Shown here: in pieces, positions 1-9,650 of the stretch
How the letters are laid out: each line of letters begins with the position of its first letter
Numbering within the stretch: position 1 is the first letter of the stretch
DNA from: Betaproteobacteria bacterium
Lineage (GTDB): Bacteria > Pseudomonadota > Gammaproteobacteria > Burkholderiales > Gallionellaceae
NCBI GenBank assembly: GCA_028871775.1
Contig: JAGWMH010000010.1
Coordinates: 1-17,237, forward strand
DNA length: 17,237 nucleotides
Reading direction: 5' to 3'
Translations under genes and position numbers: made by a program
The notes under the pieces: model-generated
What the model saw: the letters and a program-made list of their open reading frames with translations, nothing else
Databases searched by the model: none
Told to the model about the DNA's origin: nothing

Positions 1-1
1 A

Positions 2-85
2 AAAGGTTATTATCCCTATGTGCCAAGTTGCCCGGAGGCGTGGCGGCCGGTTCCGGCTCAACCTCCTCAGACAGCGCCGTATTAG
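2..85 (+). CDS. C-terminal end of a Tyr/Pro-rich protein (partial)
   Basis: The left edge cuts this gene; only its last 27 codons are present, open from base 2 and ending at the TAG at 83-85. The visible peptide begins KGYYPYVPSCPEAW and ends PAQPPQTAPY. A Tyr-Pro-Tyr segment, a single Cys, a Trp and a proline-rich end resemble the C-termini of small secreted or envelope proteins with YYPYV...C..GW tails that I recall from proteobacteria, often beside glycine-zipper genes. The name and function cannot be fixed from 27 residues. The following gene is a damaged glycine-zipper gene on the same strand, so the two may once have formed an envelope-protein pair. Confidence 0.5.
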   Translation, partial: KGYYPYVPSCPEAWRPVPAQPPQTAPY

Positions 86-100
86 GGTTGTCAGGCATGA

Positions 101-417
101 CTTGCGTGGATAAAGCAGAGTGTGTGTTATGCAGTTGCTAGACCGGAAGTGGGCATGGGGCGGGGGGCTGCCGCTGGAATGTTAGCCGGCGCAGCAACGG
201 GAACAGGCGAAGCTCGTTATAGTGGATATGAGGCTCAGCGCCGGTATGATATTGCTTTGAGCAATGCAGGTACGCCAAGGGGAACCAGCTCCCCCAAGCA
301 CCCCGCTATCAGCCCCGAGTAATTTACTCTCAGCCGCCTGCCCCAGCTCCATCTTGCTATCCACCACCTCCTCCGCCTTCAGTTCCGTTGCATATTGGAA
401 GATGCTTTGCGCGATAA
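101..417 (+). pseudogene. Glycine-zipper family protein, 5'-truncated and frameshifted
   Basis: Reading from 101 (just after an in-frame stop at 98-100) gives a Gly/Ala-rich segment, GRGAAAGMLAGAATGTG, then YEAQRRYDIA. This is the membrane glycine-zipper core and the following conserved segment of small envelope proteins. At about 257-258 the frame breaks: the expected continuation EQCRYAKGNQLPQ is found in the frame starting at 259 and runs to the TAA at 415-417. That second part carries a proline-rich tail (SQPPAPAPSCYPPPPPPSVP). Loss of one base in a Tyr or Phe codon after DIA explains the break. The signal peptide and N-terminal part are missing, because the preceding gene ends only 15 bases upstream of the last in-frame stop. 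A GTG at 122 could start a 66-residue product, but it would lack the tail. I call it a pseudogene; a sequencing error could explain the frameshift but not the missing 5' end. Confidence 0.7.
307..379 (+). repeat. Left copy of a glycine-zipper 3'-end repeat
   Basis: This stretch matches 14698-14778 in the same orientation. Aligned by eye there are six substitutions over about 73 bases plus a 6-base insertion in the right copy. The match begins with TATCAGCCCCGAGTAATTTA. A further ten identical bases, GCGATAATTA, lie at 411-420 here and 14781-14790 in the right copy. Confidence 0.75.
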
Positions 418-418
418 T
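388..418 (+). promoter_or_regulatory. Weak candidate promoter upstream of mdtA
   Basis: TTGCAT (388-393) and GATAAT (413-418) resemble -35 and -10 hexamers, but their 19-base spacing is longer than ideal and they overlap the end of the damaged glycine-zipper gene. They are the best sigma70-like pair I see before the adaptor gene at 504. The GATAATTA part recurs at the right-hand repeat, so it may simply be inherited from the old gene end. Confidence 0.2.
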
Positions 419-503
419 TAGGAGGCGGGCCTAGTAGAATACGAGAACCCGGTCTGGGCGGCTGTTATCCTGCCCCAATCGAACAACCAGTAGCTCCTTT
501 GAC

Positions 504-1865
504 ATGAAAAATAAAATCCTCTGGATCGCTGTATTGCTGCTTGTCTGCATCTCCACCTTCTGGTTTTACAACAAACCTGCCGGCCAAACCGGGAAGCCGG
601 GATCCTCGAAGAGCGGCAGCGGTGGGGACGAGAAGCCGTTGCCGGTACAGGCAGCGATAGCGAAGAGCGGCGATATCGACGTTTCCATCAATGCGCTAGG
701 CACTGTCACGGCACTTACTACTGCCACGGTCAAGGCGCGCGTCGACGGCCTGTTGGTACGCGTCTCTTTTCGCGAAGGCCAGATGGTCAAGGAAGGCGAG
801 GTACTCGCGGAAATCGACCCACGACCCTTTCAGGTGCTGCTCGATCAGGCCAAAGGCCAGTTGACTCGCGACCAAGCGCTACTGGACAACGCCAGGCTTG
901 ACCTCGATCGCTACCGAGGCCTGTTGGCGAAGGACTCAATCGCCAAACAGCAGGTTGATGTCCAGGAGGCACTGGTGCGCCAGGATGAAGGCGTGGTGAA
1001 GACAGACCGTGCTCAGGTGGATAACGCTCAACTGAACCTTGATTTCACGCACATTACGGCGCCAGTGTCGGGAAGGCTGGGGCTGCGCCAGATCGACGTC
1101 GGTAATGCGATCCATGGCAGCGACGCCAACGGCCTCGTGGTGATTACCCAAATCCAGCCGATCAACGTTATCTTTGCCATTCCGGCGGGCGACATTTCGG
1201 CGGTGCTTGCGCGCCTGCGTACTGGCGAGGCGCTGTCCGTTGACGCGCTCGACCGCGACGGCAAGACCAAACTGGCGACAGGAAAGCTGCTGACCGTAGA
1301 CAACCAGATCGACGTCGCCACCGGCACAGTCAAACTCAAGGCTGAATTTGCCAATACCGACGACAAGTTGTTTCCCAACCAGTTCGTGAATGCCCGCCTG
1401 CGCGTGGATACCCGGCACAACGCGATTCTGGTACCGGTCGCGGCGATCCAGCGCGGCACCCAGGGCACTTTCGTCTACGTCGTTGGGCAGGGTCAGGCGG
1501 TCGCCATTCGCCCCGTCACGCTCGGGCCAGTCTCGGGCGAAATCGTCGCCATCGAAAAGGGACTCGTGGCCGGTGAGCAGGTGGTGACCGACGGTGCCGA
1601 CAAATTACGCGAAGGCGCCAAGGTCGAGGTAACGACGCCCGGCGCGGGCGAAGCCGCAGGCAAAGGGCCACGCAGTTCCGCTGGCCCCGGCGGCAGCTCC
1701 GCCGAGGAGCTGCAAAAACGCTGGGCGGAAACCAACGCGCGTATCGACCGTGGAGAGTTCGGCGAAGAAATGAAAAAGCTTCCCGAGGAAGAACGCAAAC
1801 AGCGCATGCGTGAAATGCGCCGCCAACGCGAGGGTGGCGGGGCCAGCGGCCAGAATTCGCAGTGA
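504..1865 (+). CDS. mdtA: MdtA-like RND periplasmic adaptor (membrane fusion protein)
   Basis: This 453-residue adaptor should link the inner-membrane RND pump encoded next to an outer-membrane channel. The N-terminus ([15 protein letters not shown]...) is a hydrophobic signal anchor, about residues 5-23. It is followed by a Gly/Ser-rich linker and the usual lipoyl / alpha-hairpin / beta-barrel layout: the lipoyl half [19 protein letters not shown], a helical hairpin rich in Asp, Gln and Leu (LARDQ-type repeats), then the returning half [20 protein letters not shown]. The protein is longer than E. coli MdtA (about 415 residues) because of a tail from about residue 377: a Gly/Pro/Ala linker and a strongly charged Glu/Arg/Lys helix. 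The ATG at 504 directly precedes the anchor, though no convincing ribosome-binding site is visible. Its stop codon overlaps the GTG of the next gene, so the two are probably translationally coupled. The family assignment is firm; the substrates are unknown. Confidence 0.9.
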   Translation: MKNKILWIAVLLLVCISTFWFYNKPAGQTGKPGSSKSGSGGDEKPLPVQAAIAKSGDIDVSINALGTVTALTTATVKARVDGLLVRVSFREGQMVKEGEVLAEIDPRPFQVLLDQAKGQLTRDQALLDNARLDLDRYRGLLAKDSIAKQQVDVQEALVRQDEGVVKTDRAQVDNAQLNLDFTHITAPVSGRLGLRQIDVGNAIHGSDANGLVVITQIQPINVIFAIPAGDISAVLARLRTGEALSVDALDRDGKTKLATGKLLTVDNQIDVATGTVKLKAEFANTDDKLFPNQFVNARLRVDTRHNAILVPVAAIQRGTQGTFVYVVGQGQAVAIRPVTLGPVSGEIVAIEKGLVAGEQVVTDGADKLREGAKVEVTTPGAGEAAGKGPRSSAGPGGSSAEELQKRWAETNARIDRGEFGEEMKKLPEEERKQRMREMRRQREGGGASGQNSQ

Positions 1866-4800
1866 ATCCGTCACGTCTCTTTATCCTGCGGCCGGTGGCG
1901 ACCTCGCTGCTGATGGTCGCGATCCTGCTGGCGGGGCTTGTGGGCTATCGCGTGCTGCCGATCTCGGCGCTGCCAGAGGTTGATTACCCGACGATCCAGG
2001 TCACCACGCTCTATCCCGGCGCCAGCCCGGATGTGATGACCTCGTCGATCACGGCGCCGCTGGAACGCCAGTTCGGCCAGATGCCGGGTCTGAACCAGAT
2101 GTTGTCGGCAAGTTCAGGCGGCGCCTCGGTCATCACGCTGCAATTCAGCCTGGCGCTGAGTCTGGATGTCGCCGAGCAGGAAGTGCAGGCGGCAATCAAC
2201 GCTGCGGGCTCCTTCCTGCCCACTGACCTGCCGATGCCGCCGATCTACAGCAAGGTAAATCCAGCCGACGCGCCCATCATCACCCTGGCGATCACCTCGG
2301 CAACGCTGCCGCTGCCCAGGATCGAAGATCTCGTGGACACGCGGCTGGCGCAGAAGCTGTCGCAGCTGCCCGGCGTCGGGCTGGTCAGCATCGGCGGCGG
2401 CCAGCGGCCGGCCATACGCATTCAGGCCAACCCGAAGGCGCTGGCAGCGCAAGGCATCAACCTCGACGATGTGCGCACCGCCATCGGCAATGCCAACGTC
2501 AACATGGCCAAGGGCAGCTTCGACGGTCCGATGCGCGCCTCGACGCTGGACGCAAACGACCAGCTCAAGTCTGCGGCCGAGTATCGTGATCTCGTCATCG
2601 CCTGGAAGAACGGTGCACCGATACGTCTGCGCGACATCGCCGATGTCATCGACGGCGCCGAGAATGAGCGGCTGGCGGCCTGGGCCAACCAGACACCTGC
2701 CATCATCCTCAACATACAGCGCCAGCCGGGCGCCAACGTCATCGAGACCGTCGACCGCATCAAAAAAATCCTGCCGCAACTGCAAGCGGCCCTGCCCGGC
2801 ACGGTGGATGTCAGGCTGCTGACCGACCGCACCACCACCATCCGCGCTTCGGTGCACGACGTCCAGTTTGAAATGTTGCTGGCGGTAGCGCTGGTGGTAA
2901 TGGTGATATTCGTCTTCCTGCGCAATGTGCCGGCCACGCTGATTCCAGCTGTTGCCGTGCCGCTGTCGCTGGTCGGCACCTTCGGCGTCATGTATCTGGC
3001 CGGATTCTCGATCAACAACCTGACCCTGATGGCGCTGACCATCGCCACCGGTTTCGTGGTCGACGACGCCATCGTGATGATCGAGAACATCGCACGCTAC
3101 GTCGAGGCTGGCGACCCCCCCTTGCAGGCAGCATTGAAGGGCGCTGAGCAGATCGGTTTCACCATCATCTCGCTCACCTTCTCGCTGATCGCGGTGCTGA
3201 TTCCGCTGCTGTTTATGGGCGATGTCGTCGGCCGGCTGTTTCGCGAATTCGCTATCACCCTGGCGGTGTCCATCCTGATTTCCGCCGTGGTGTCGCTGAC
3301 GCTGACGCCGATGATGTGCGCACGGCTGCTGCACCATACGCCGCCGGAGCAGCAGGGCCGCTTCTACCGCACCAGTGGCGCCTTCTTCGACAAAGTGATC
3401 GCGCGCTATGGCGTCTGGCTCAACTGGGTGCTCGACCGCCAGGGTGCGACGCTGCTGGTCGCCATCAGCACGCTGGCACTGACAGTGCTGCTCTACGTCT
3501 TCGTACCCAAGGGCTTTTTCCCGGTGCAGGACACCGGCGTCATCCAGGCCATCACCGAGGCGCCGCAGTCGATTTCCTTCGCCGCCATGGCCGAGCGCCA
3601 GCAGGCCGTGGCCGATGCGGTGCTGGCCGACCCTGCCGTGGCGAGCCTGTCCTCGTTCATCGGTGTCGACGGCGCCAACGTCACGCTCAACAGCGGCCGC
3701 ATGCTCATCAACCTGAAGCCGAAGGCCGAGCGCGATATCGACGCCAGCGGCGTCATTCGTCGCCTGCAAACGCAGCTCGACAAACTCGGCGGCATCATCA
3801 CCTACATGCAGCCGGTGCAGGACCTGACCATTGAAGACCGCGTCAGTCGCACGCAATACCAGCTCAGCGTACAGGACGCAAATCCCGACGAACTCGCCCT
3901 CTGGGTACCAAAAATCGTGGAACGCCTGCACAACGTGCCAGAATTGCTCGATGTCGCAAGCGACACGCAGGATCACGGCGTGCAGGCCTATGTTGACATC
4001 GACCGCTCCAGCGCCGGACGGCTCGGCATCACGCCTGCCGCCATCGATAATGCGCTCTATAACGCCTTCGGTCAGCGCCTGGTCTCGACTATATTCACGC
4101 AGGCCAACCTCTATCGCGTCGTGCTGGAGGTCAAGCCCGGATTCCAGCAAGGCATTGCGGCACTGGAGAGCATTTATGTCGTCTCGCCCAGCGGCAGCCA
4201 GGTGCCGCTATCGTCCATCGCACGTGTCACCGAGAAACCTGCCCAGCTTGCCATCAACCACATTGGCCAGTTTCCCGCCTCGACCATTTCCTTCAACCTT
4301 GCACCCGGCGTCTCCCTCGGCGAAGCAGTCGCCGCCATCCGCAAAGCCAGTGGGGAACTCGGCATGCCGATCAGCGTAGAGACCGGCTTTCAGGGCGCCG
4401 CACTAGCCTTCCAGGCATCGCTCAACAACACGCTGCTGCTGATCCTCGCCGCCATCGTCACCATGTACATCGTGCTCGGCGTGCTCTATGAGAGCTACAT
4501 CCACCCAGTTACCATCCTGTCCACACTGCCCTCGGCCGGGGTCGGTGCGCTGCTGGCGCTGCTCGTATCGAGGAACGACCTCGGCATCATCGCCATCATC
4601 GGTATCATCCTGCTTATCGGCATCGTCAAGAAAAACGCCATCATGATGATCGACTTCGCGCTCGACGCCGAGCGTGTGCACGGCAAGTCGCCGCGCGAGG
4701 CGATCTACGAGGCTTGCCTGCTGCGCTTCCGTCCGATCCTGATGACCACGATGTCGGCGCTGCTGGGCGCGCTGCCGCTGATGCTGGGCACGGGCGTCGG

Positions 4801-4933
4801 TTCGGAACTGCGCAATCCGCTGGGCATCACCATGGTCGGCGGCCTTCTGGTGAGCCAGGTACTGACGCTGTTTACCACCCCGGTCATCTATCTCGCCTTC
4901 GACCGCCTGGCGCGGCGAGCCCGCAGCACATGA
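1862..4933 (+). CDS. mdtB: MdtB-like RND multidrug efflux pump subunit
   Basis: A 1023-residue inner-membrane proton-driven pump of the HAE1/AcrB class. The N-terminus [15 protein letters not shown] and motifs such as [20 protein letters not shown] and [18 protein letters not shown] closely follow what I recall of E. coli MdtB. Proton-relay residues are present: Asp401-Asp402 in [14 protein letters not shown] (AcrB D407/D408) and Lys924 in the IVKKNAI segment (AcrB K940). The two-fold internal repeat, with large periplasmic loops after TM1 and TM7, is of normal length. The start is a GTG at 1862 lying inside the adaptor stop (GTGA overlap), and the stop overlaps the ATG of the next pump gene. 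In the known MdtABC system B and C form a mixed trimer; the adjacent, non-identical second pump gene implies the same here. Confidence 0.94.
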   Translation: MNPSRLFILRPVATSLLMVAILLAGLVGYRVLPISALPEVDYPTIQVTTLYPGASPDVMTSSITAPLERQFGQMPGLNQMLSASSGGASVITLQFSLALSLDVAEQEVQAAINAAGSFLPTDLPMPPIYSKVNPADAPIITLAITSATLPLPRIEDLVDTRLAQKLSQLPGVGLVSIGGGQRPAIRIQANPKALAAQGINLDDVRTAIGNANVNMAKGSFDGPMRASTLDANDQLKSAAEYRDLVIAWKNGAPIRLRDIADVIDGAENERLAAWANQTPAIILNIQRQPGANVIETVDRIKKILPQLQAALPGTVDVRLLTDRTTTIRASVHDVQFEMLLAVALVVMVIFVFLRNVPATLIPAVAVPLSLVGTFGVMYLAGFSINNLTLMALTIATGFVVDDAIVMIENIARYVEAGDPPLQAALKGAEQIGFTIISLTFSLIAVLIPLLFMGDVVGRLFREFAITLAVSILISAVVSLTLTPMMCARLLHHTPPEQQGRFYRTSGAFFDKVIARYGVWLNWVLDRQGATLLVAISTLALTVLLYVFVPKGFFPVQDTGVIQAITEAPQSISFAAMAERQQAVADAVLADPAVASLSSFIGVDGANVTLNSGRMLINLKPKAERDIDASGVIRRLQTQLDKLGGIITYMQPVQDLTIEDRVSRTQYQLSVQDANPDELALWVPKIVERLHNVPELLDVASDTQDHGVQAYVDIDRSSAGRLGITPAAIDNALYNAFGQRLVSTIFTQANLYRVVLEVKPGFQQGIAALESIYVVSPSGSQVPLSSIARVTEKPAQLAINHIGQFPASTISFNLAPGVSLGEAVAAIRKASGELGMPISVETGFQGAALAFQASLNNTLLLILAAIVTMYIVLGVLYESYIHPVTILSTLPSAGVGALLALLVSRNDLGIIAIIGIILLIGIVKKNAIMMIDFALDAERVHGKSPREAIYEACLLRFRPILMTTMSALLGALPLMLGTGVGSELRNPLGITMVGGLLVSQVLTLFTTPVIYLAFDRLARRARST

Positions 4934-7900
4934 ACATCTCCGCCATCTTTATCAACCGTCCGGTGGCGACCACGCTGCTGACGCTGGGCGTGTCCATGGC
5001 GGGTGCCGTGGCGTTCACGCTGTTGCCCGTGGCGCCGCTGCCGCAAGTTGATTTCCCAACCATTTCCGTGCAGGCATCGCTGCCGGGCGCAAGCCCGGAG
5101 ACCATGGCCTCCACCGTGGCAACTCCACTCGAACGCACGCTCGGCGTGATTGCCGGCGTCACCGAAATCACATCGAGCAGCTCGCTCGGAAACACCAGCG
5201 TGACTTTGCAATTCGATCTTTCCCGCGACATCGACGGCGCCGCCCGCGACGTGCAGGCCGCCATCAACGCTGCGCGCACACTGCTGCCGACCGGCCTGCC
5301 GAGCAACCCGACCTACCGCAAAGTGAATCCGGCCGATGCGCCGATCATGGTACTGTCGCTGACCTCGGCATCGATGTCGCGCGCCCAGATGTACGACGCC
5401 GCCTCGACCATCCTGGCGCAGAAAATTTCCCAGCTCGAAGGCGTTGGCCAGGTCACGGTTGGTGGTGCTTCACTGCCGGCCGTGCGCGTCGAACTCAATC
5501 CACCGGCGCTGAACCAGCTGGGCATCGGTGTCGAGACGGTGCGCGCCGCCATTGTCGCGACGAACGCCAACCGGCCCAAAGGCGCGGTCGAGGACGACAG
5601 CCGCCACTGGCAGATACTTGCGAATGACCAGGCCAAAACCGCAGCGGACTACATCCCGGTGATCGTCGCTTATCGCAATGGTGCCGCCGTGCGCCTCGGC
5701 GATGTTGCCAGTGTCCTGGATTCGGAACAGGACGTGCGCAACGCCGGGCTGTTCAACGGCAAGCCCGCCGTCATGATGATTCTCCGTCGCCAGCCGGGCG
5801 CCAACATCATCGAGACGGTGGATCGGGTGCGCGCCCTGTTGCCGCAACTGGGCGCCTCCATCCCCGGCGCCATCGACCTCAACGTCGTCATGGACCGTAC
5901 GCCGACCATCCGCGGTTCGCTGCGCGAAGTCGAGCGCACGCTGGCGATTTCCGTCGTCCTCGTCGTGCTGGTGGTGTTCCTGTTTCTGCGCAACGCCAGG
6001 GCGGCGCTGATCCCTAGCGTCGTGGTGCCGGTGTCGCTGGTCGGCACCTTTGCCGTCATGTACCTGGCCGGGTTCAGCCTGAACACGCTGTCGTTGATGG
6101 CACTGACCATTGCCACCGGCTTCGTCGTGGACGATGCCGTGGTCGTGCTGGAGAACGTGTCGCGCCATATCGAGAACGGCAGTACGCCGTTCGAAGCCGC
6201 GCTACTTGGCGCGCGCGAGGTCGGGTTCACCGTGCTGTCGATGAGCCTGTCGTTAATCACGGTGTTCATCCCCATCCTGCTGATGGGTGGCATCATCGGG
6301 CGCCTGTTCCGCGAGTTCGCCGTCACGCTTTCCGCCGCCATCCTTGTCTCCCTGGTCATGTCGCTAACGACGACGCCAATGATGTGCGCGCGCCTGCTAA
6401 AGCCGCGCACCGAAGAAAAACACGGGCGTTTCTACCGCAGCAGCGAGCGGATTTTCGCCGTCGCGCTGAATGGCTACCGCGTCACCCTAGGCTGGGCGCT
6501 GGCGCATGGTCGCATCATGCTGCTGGTGCTGGCGGCCACCATCGGCTTCAACATCTATCTCTACAGCATCGTGCCCAAAGGCTTCTTTCCGCAGCAGGAT
6601 GTGGGCCGGCTGACCGGCAACATCCAGGCCGACCAGAGCATTTCCTTCCAGGCCATGCGCGAAAAACTGGCAAACTATGTGGATATCGTGCACGCTGATC
6701 CGGCGGTGGACAATGTCGTCGCTTTCACCGGCGGTGGCCAGCGCAACACGGGCTTCATGTTCGTGTCATTGAAACCTCTCGCAGAGCGGAAAATTTCTGC
6801 CGACAAGGTCATCGCACGCCTGCGCCCCAAGCTGGCGCGCGAGCCCGGCTCCAGCCTGTTCCTGCAACCGCAGCAGGATATCCGCGTCGGCGGACGACCC
6901 AGCAGTGCCCAATACCAATACACGTTGCAAGCCGACAACATCGACGAACTGCGTGCCTGGGAACCGCGTATACGCCAGGCCTTGAGCCAGCTGCCGCAGC
7001 TTATCGACGTCAACACCGATCAGCAGGACAAAGGTTTGCAGACCACACTGGTGGTGAACCGCGACGCCGCCGCGCGGCTCGGCATTTCGCAAGCGCTGAT
7101 CGATGCCACGCTCAACGATTTGTTTGGCCAGCGCCAGGTGTCGACGATCTACAACCCGCTTAACCAGTACCGCGTCGTCATGGAGGCGGCGCCGCAATAC
7201 TGGCAGAATCCGGAAGCCTTGAAGGATGTCTTCATCATCGCGCCCGGAGGCATCCAGATGCCGCTGGCCTCATTCGCCCGATACGAACCGACAGCGACAC
7301 CGCTGTCAGTCAATCACCAGGGGCAGTTCGCGGCGGCGACGATTTCCTTCAACCTGCCGGTCGGCGTTTCGCTCTCCGACGCGACACGGCTCATCGACGA
7401 TGCCATGCTCAAGCTCGGCGTGCCGACCTCTGTGCACGGCAGTTTCCAAGGCACGGCCAAGGCCTTCCAGGCATCGCTCGACAACCAGCCTCTCTTGATC
7501 CTGGCCGCGCTGATCGCCGTATATCTGGTGCTGGGCATCCTCTACGAGAGCCTGATCCACCCGCTGACCATCCTGTCCACGCTGCCTTCGGCCGGTGTCG
7601 GCGCCATCCTGGCGCTGCTCGCCTTCGGCTCCGAGTTTTCCATCATCGCGCTGATCGGCGTCATCCTGCTCATCGGCATCGTCAAGAAGAACGCCATCAT
7701 GATGATCGACTTCGCCATCGATGCCGAAAGGCGCGAGGGCCTGTCGCCGCGCGATGCGATCCGCCAAGCCTGCCTGCTGCGCTTCCGCCCGATCATGATG
7801 ACCACGATGGCCGCGCTGTTCGGCGCCATACCGCTGGCCATTGGCTTCTCTGACGGCGCGGAATTCCGGCGGCCGCTGGGTATTTCCATCGTCGGCGGCC

Positions 7901-8025
7901 TGATCCTGAGCCAGCTGCTGACGCTGTACACGACACCGGTGGTCTATCTCTATCTCGACCGTTTCCGGTTGTGGTGCCTGGGGTTTTTGTCGCGGATCCG
8001 TCCCGTGCTCTCCACCACGCCATGA
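4930..8025 (+). CDS. mdtC: MdtC-like RND multidrug efflux pump subunit
   Basis: This 1031-residue RND pump is the partner of the preceding subunit. Characteristic stretches such as [33 protein letters not shown] and [13 protein letters not shown] match what I recall of E. coli MdtC rather than MdtB. Asp401-Asp402 ([14 protein letters not shown]) and Lys920 (IVKKNAI) preserve the proton-relay set. The open frame extends upstream to 4714, but those 72 codons lie inside mdtB and have no family character. The ATG at 4930 begins [17 protein letters not shown], the standard RND N-terminus, and gives a 4-base ATGA overlap with the mdtB stop. It probably forms a B2C trimer with its neighbour and shares the MdtA-like adaptor. 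E. coli MdtABC exports bile salts, novobiocin and similar compounds; substrates here are unknown. Confidence 0.94.
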   Translation: MNISAIFINRPVATTLLTLGVSMAGAVAFTLLPVAPLPQVDFPTISVQASLPGASPETMASTVATPLERTLGVIAGVTEITSSSSLGNTSVTLQFDLSRDIDGAARDVQAAINAARTLLPTGLPSNPTYRKVNPADAPIMVLSLTSASMSRAQMYDAASTILAQKISQLEGVGQVTVGGASLPAVRVELNPPALNQLGIGVETVRAAIVATNANRPKGAVEDDSRHWQILANDQAKTAADYIPVIVAYRNGAAVRLGDVASVLDSEQDVRNAGLFNGKPAVMMILRRQPGANIIETVDRVRALLPQLGASIPGAIDLNVVMDRTPTIRGSLREVERTLAISVVLVVLVVFLFLRNARAALIPSVVVPVSLVGTFAVMYLAGFSLNTLSLMALTIATGFVVDDAVVVLENVSRHIENGSTPFEAALLGAREVGFTVLSMSLSLITVFIPILLMGGIIGRLFREFAVTLSAAILVSLVMSLTTTPMMCARLLKPRTEEKHGRFYRSSERIFAVALNGYRVTLGWALAHGRIMLLVLAATIGFNIYLYSIVPKGFFPQQDVGRLTGNIQADQSISFQAMREKLANYVDIVHADPAVDNVVAFTGGGQRNTGFMFVSLKPLAERKISADKVIARLRPKLAREPGSSLFLQPQQDIRVGGRPSSAQYQYTLQADNIDELRAWEPRIRQALSQLPQLIDVNTDQQDKGLQTTLVVNRDAAARLGISQALIDATLNDLFGQRQVSTIYNPLNQYRVVMEAAPQYWQNPEALKDVFIIAPGGIQMPLASFARYEPTATPLSVNHQGQFAAATISFNLPVGVSLSDATRLIDDAMLKLGVPTSVHGSFQGTAKAFQASLDNQPLLILAALIAVYLVLGILYESLIHPLTILSTLPSAGVGAILALLAFGSEFSIIALIGVILLIGIVKKNAIMMIDFAIDAERREGLSPRDAIRQACLLRFRPIMMTTMAALFGAIPLAIGFSDGAEFRRPLGISIVGGLILSQLLTLYTTPVVYLYLDRFRLWCLGFLSRIRPVLSTTP

Positions 8026-8042
8026 GTGAAAGGATGTTCATC

Positions 8043-9458
8043 ATGAAGACGCGCACTATCCTGGCTGCCCTGCTGATGCTGACCGGCTGCGCGGTCGGCC
8101 CTGACTACCACCGTCCCGATGTCGCGATGCCTGCCGCCTACAAGGAGTTCGGGGACTGGAAGCCGGCCGAGCCGAAGGACGAAGCGCCACGCGGGAAGTG
8201 GTGGGAAATCTACGGCGACACGGAATTGAATGCCCTGTTGCCGCAGGTCGAGATATCGAACCAGAACGTTCTTGCTGCCGCAGCACAATACCGGCAGGCA
8301 TTGGCGCTGTTAGGCGTGGCGCAGTCCGGCTATTACCCGACGCTGAGCGGAAGTCTGTCGGGCAGCCGCGCTCAGGGCACTTCTTCATCGACGATCGGCA
8401 CGTCGACGGTGGTGCCTGGCACCCCGATCCGCAACACTGCGCGGCTGTCCTACAGCGCCAGTTGGGAGGCGGATATCTGGGGGCGCATCGGGCGCAATGT
8501 CGAAGCCAACGAAGCCTCGGCCCAGGCCAGCAGCACCGACCTGCAATCCGCACTACTCTCAGCTCAAGCGATATTGGTGCAGGCCTATTTCCAGCTGCGC
8601 ATCAACGATGCCCAGCAGCAACTGCTCGACCAGACCAGTGCCGCATACGAGCGCTCGCTGCAGATCACGAAGAACCGCTATGAAGCAGGCATCGCGGGCC
8701 GCGTCGATGTCGCACAGGCCGAGGCACAACTGAAAACGACCCAAGCCCAGGCCATCGATCTAGGCGTGCAGCGGGCGCAGTTGGAACACTCCATCGCCGT
8801 GCTGATCGGCAAAGCGCCATCAGACTTCCAGCTCAAGCCGACGAATGGCCTGCCCGCGCTGCCGCCGGTTCCGGCCACGCTGCCTTCCGCACTACTGGAG
8901 CGGCGGCCCGACATCGCCGGTGCCGAACGGCGCATGGTGGCGGCCAATGCCCAGATCGGCGTAGCACAGGCGGCATTTTTTCCCGCGCTGACTTTTAGCA
9001 GCACCGGCGGCTACCAGAGTTCCAGCCTCTCGCAACTGATGACAGCGCCTAATAGTTTCTGGTCGCTCGGCCCGTCACTTGCATTGACTCTGTTCGATGC
9101 CGGCGCACGTTCAGCGCAGAAGGAATCAGCAGTCGCCGCCTATGACAAGAGCGTGGCCAGTTATCGCCAGACGGTGCTCGCCTCGTTCCAGGAAGTCGAG
9201 GACAACCTCGCCGCCCTGCGTCAGCTCGCAAACGAGGCCGCTGTGCAGCATGCTGCGGTACAGTCCGCCGCCGAAGCACTGGCGCTGACCGAGAATCAGT
9301 ACCAGGCCGGCATCGTTAGTTACCTGAATGTTGTCACGGCACAGGCGACAGCACTGGGCGCACAGCGCAGCAGCCTCGACATAGCAGGCCGCAGACTGCT
9401 TGCCAACGCGGTGCTGATCAAAGCCATGGGTGGTGATTGGCAGAAAGGCACGAAGTAA
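8043..9458 (+). CDS. OprM/NodT-type outer-membrane efflux lipoprotein
   Basis: The product is an outer-membrane channel of the RND outer-membrane-factor lipoprotein group (OprM, CmeC, NodT). From the chosen start it has 471 residues, beginning with a lipoprotein signal MKTRTILAALLMLTGC; the lipobox Cys is residue 16, followed by AVGPDYHRP, a classic opening for this family. Two outer-membrane-efflux repeats follow, with conserved pieces such as WEADIWGRIGRNVEA, LERRPDIAGAERRMVAANAQIGVAQAAFFP and ENQYQAGIVSYLNVVTAQ. The ATG at 8043 has an AAAGG at good spacing (about 9 bases). ATGs at 8022 (ATGA overlap with mdtC) and 8034 are possible alternatives that would lengthen the signal's N-region. 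As last gene of the operon it supplies a dedicated exit duct for the RND pump. Confidence 0.9.
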   Translation: MKTRTILAALLMLTGCAVGPDYHRPDVAMPAAYKEFGDWKPAEPKDEAPRGKWWEIYGDTELNALLPQVEISNQNVLAAAAQYRQALALLGVAQSGYYPTLSGSLSGSRAQGTSSSTIGTSTVVPGTPIRNTARLSYSASWEADIWGRIGRNVEANEASAQASSTDLQSALLSAQAILVQAYFQLRINDAQQQLLDQTSAAYERSLQITKNRYEAGIAGRVDVAQAEAQLKTTQAQAIDLGVQRAQLEHSIAVLIGKAPSDFQLKPTNGLPALPPVPATLPSALLERRPDIAGAERRMVAANAQIGVAQAAFFPALTFSSTGGYQSSSLSQLMTAPNSFWSLGPSLALTLFDAGARSAQKESAVAAYDKSVASYRQTVLASFQEVEDNLAALRQLANEAAVQHAAVQSAAEALALTENQYQAGIVSYLNVVTAQATALGAQRSSLDIAGRRLLANAVLIKAMGGDWQKGTK

Positions 9459-9650
9459 CTCTATGATGCTTCCATAAATCATGATGTCAGTCACGCGCAT
9501 TACATAGGGGCGTAAGAATCTTTATGTAAATGGCATTGGTAGGAAACTGCCACCACTCGCAAGCGCGCCTATTACGCAGTGGTTGAATGGTCGCTTTTGC
9601 GAGGGGCGACTGACCGCAACGTCAACTATGCATAGCTATAGAAAGCAATC
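9459..9650 (+). other. Intergenic region between the RND operon and the MFS gene
   Basis: No coding signal is seen in these 192 bases. TTACATA (9500-9506) and TATGTAA (9523-9529) form an inverted repeat with a 16-base centre. A short hairpin, GTCGC (9590-9594) with GCGAC (9606-9610), lacks the T-run of an intrinsic terminator. No convincing promoter pair was found, so it is unclear whether the MFS gene is read through from the RND operon or has its own promoter. Confidence 0.4.

Noticed and set aside
182..367. Minus-strand open frame whose peptide resembles one at 14582-14794 (shared VDSKM and ESKLLGAD stretches), as if both were a real protein family.
   Set aside because: The similarity is explained by the plus-strand glycine-zipper tails: four of six differences are synonymous in the plus frame, and the plus reading gives a recognisable proline-rich end and stop.
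499..504. A perfect TTGACA -35 hexamer just before the MdtA-like start.
   Set aside because: No -10 box follows at 16-18 bases, and a promoter here would start transcription inside the signal-anchor codons.
2114..4150. A 678-codon open frame antisense to the first RND pump gene.
   Set aside because: His/Asp/Arg/Gln-rich composition without domains is typical of the complement of a GC-rich gene; the sense strand is unmistakably an RND pump.
4714..4929. Upstream extension of the second RND pump gene.
   Set aside because: It lies inside mdtB, has no family similarity, and the ATG at 4930 gives the canonical RND N-terminus.
9590..9610. Hairpin GTCGC/GCGAC as a terminator of the RND operon.
   Set aside because: The stem is only five base pairs with an 11-base loop and no following T-run.
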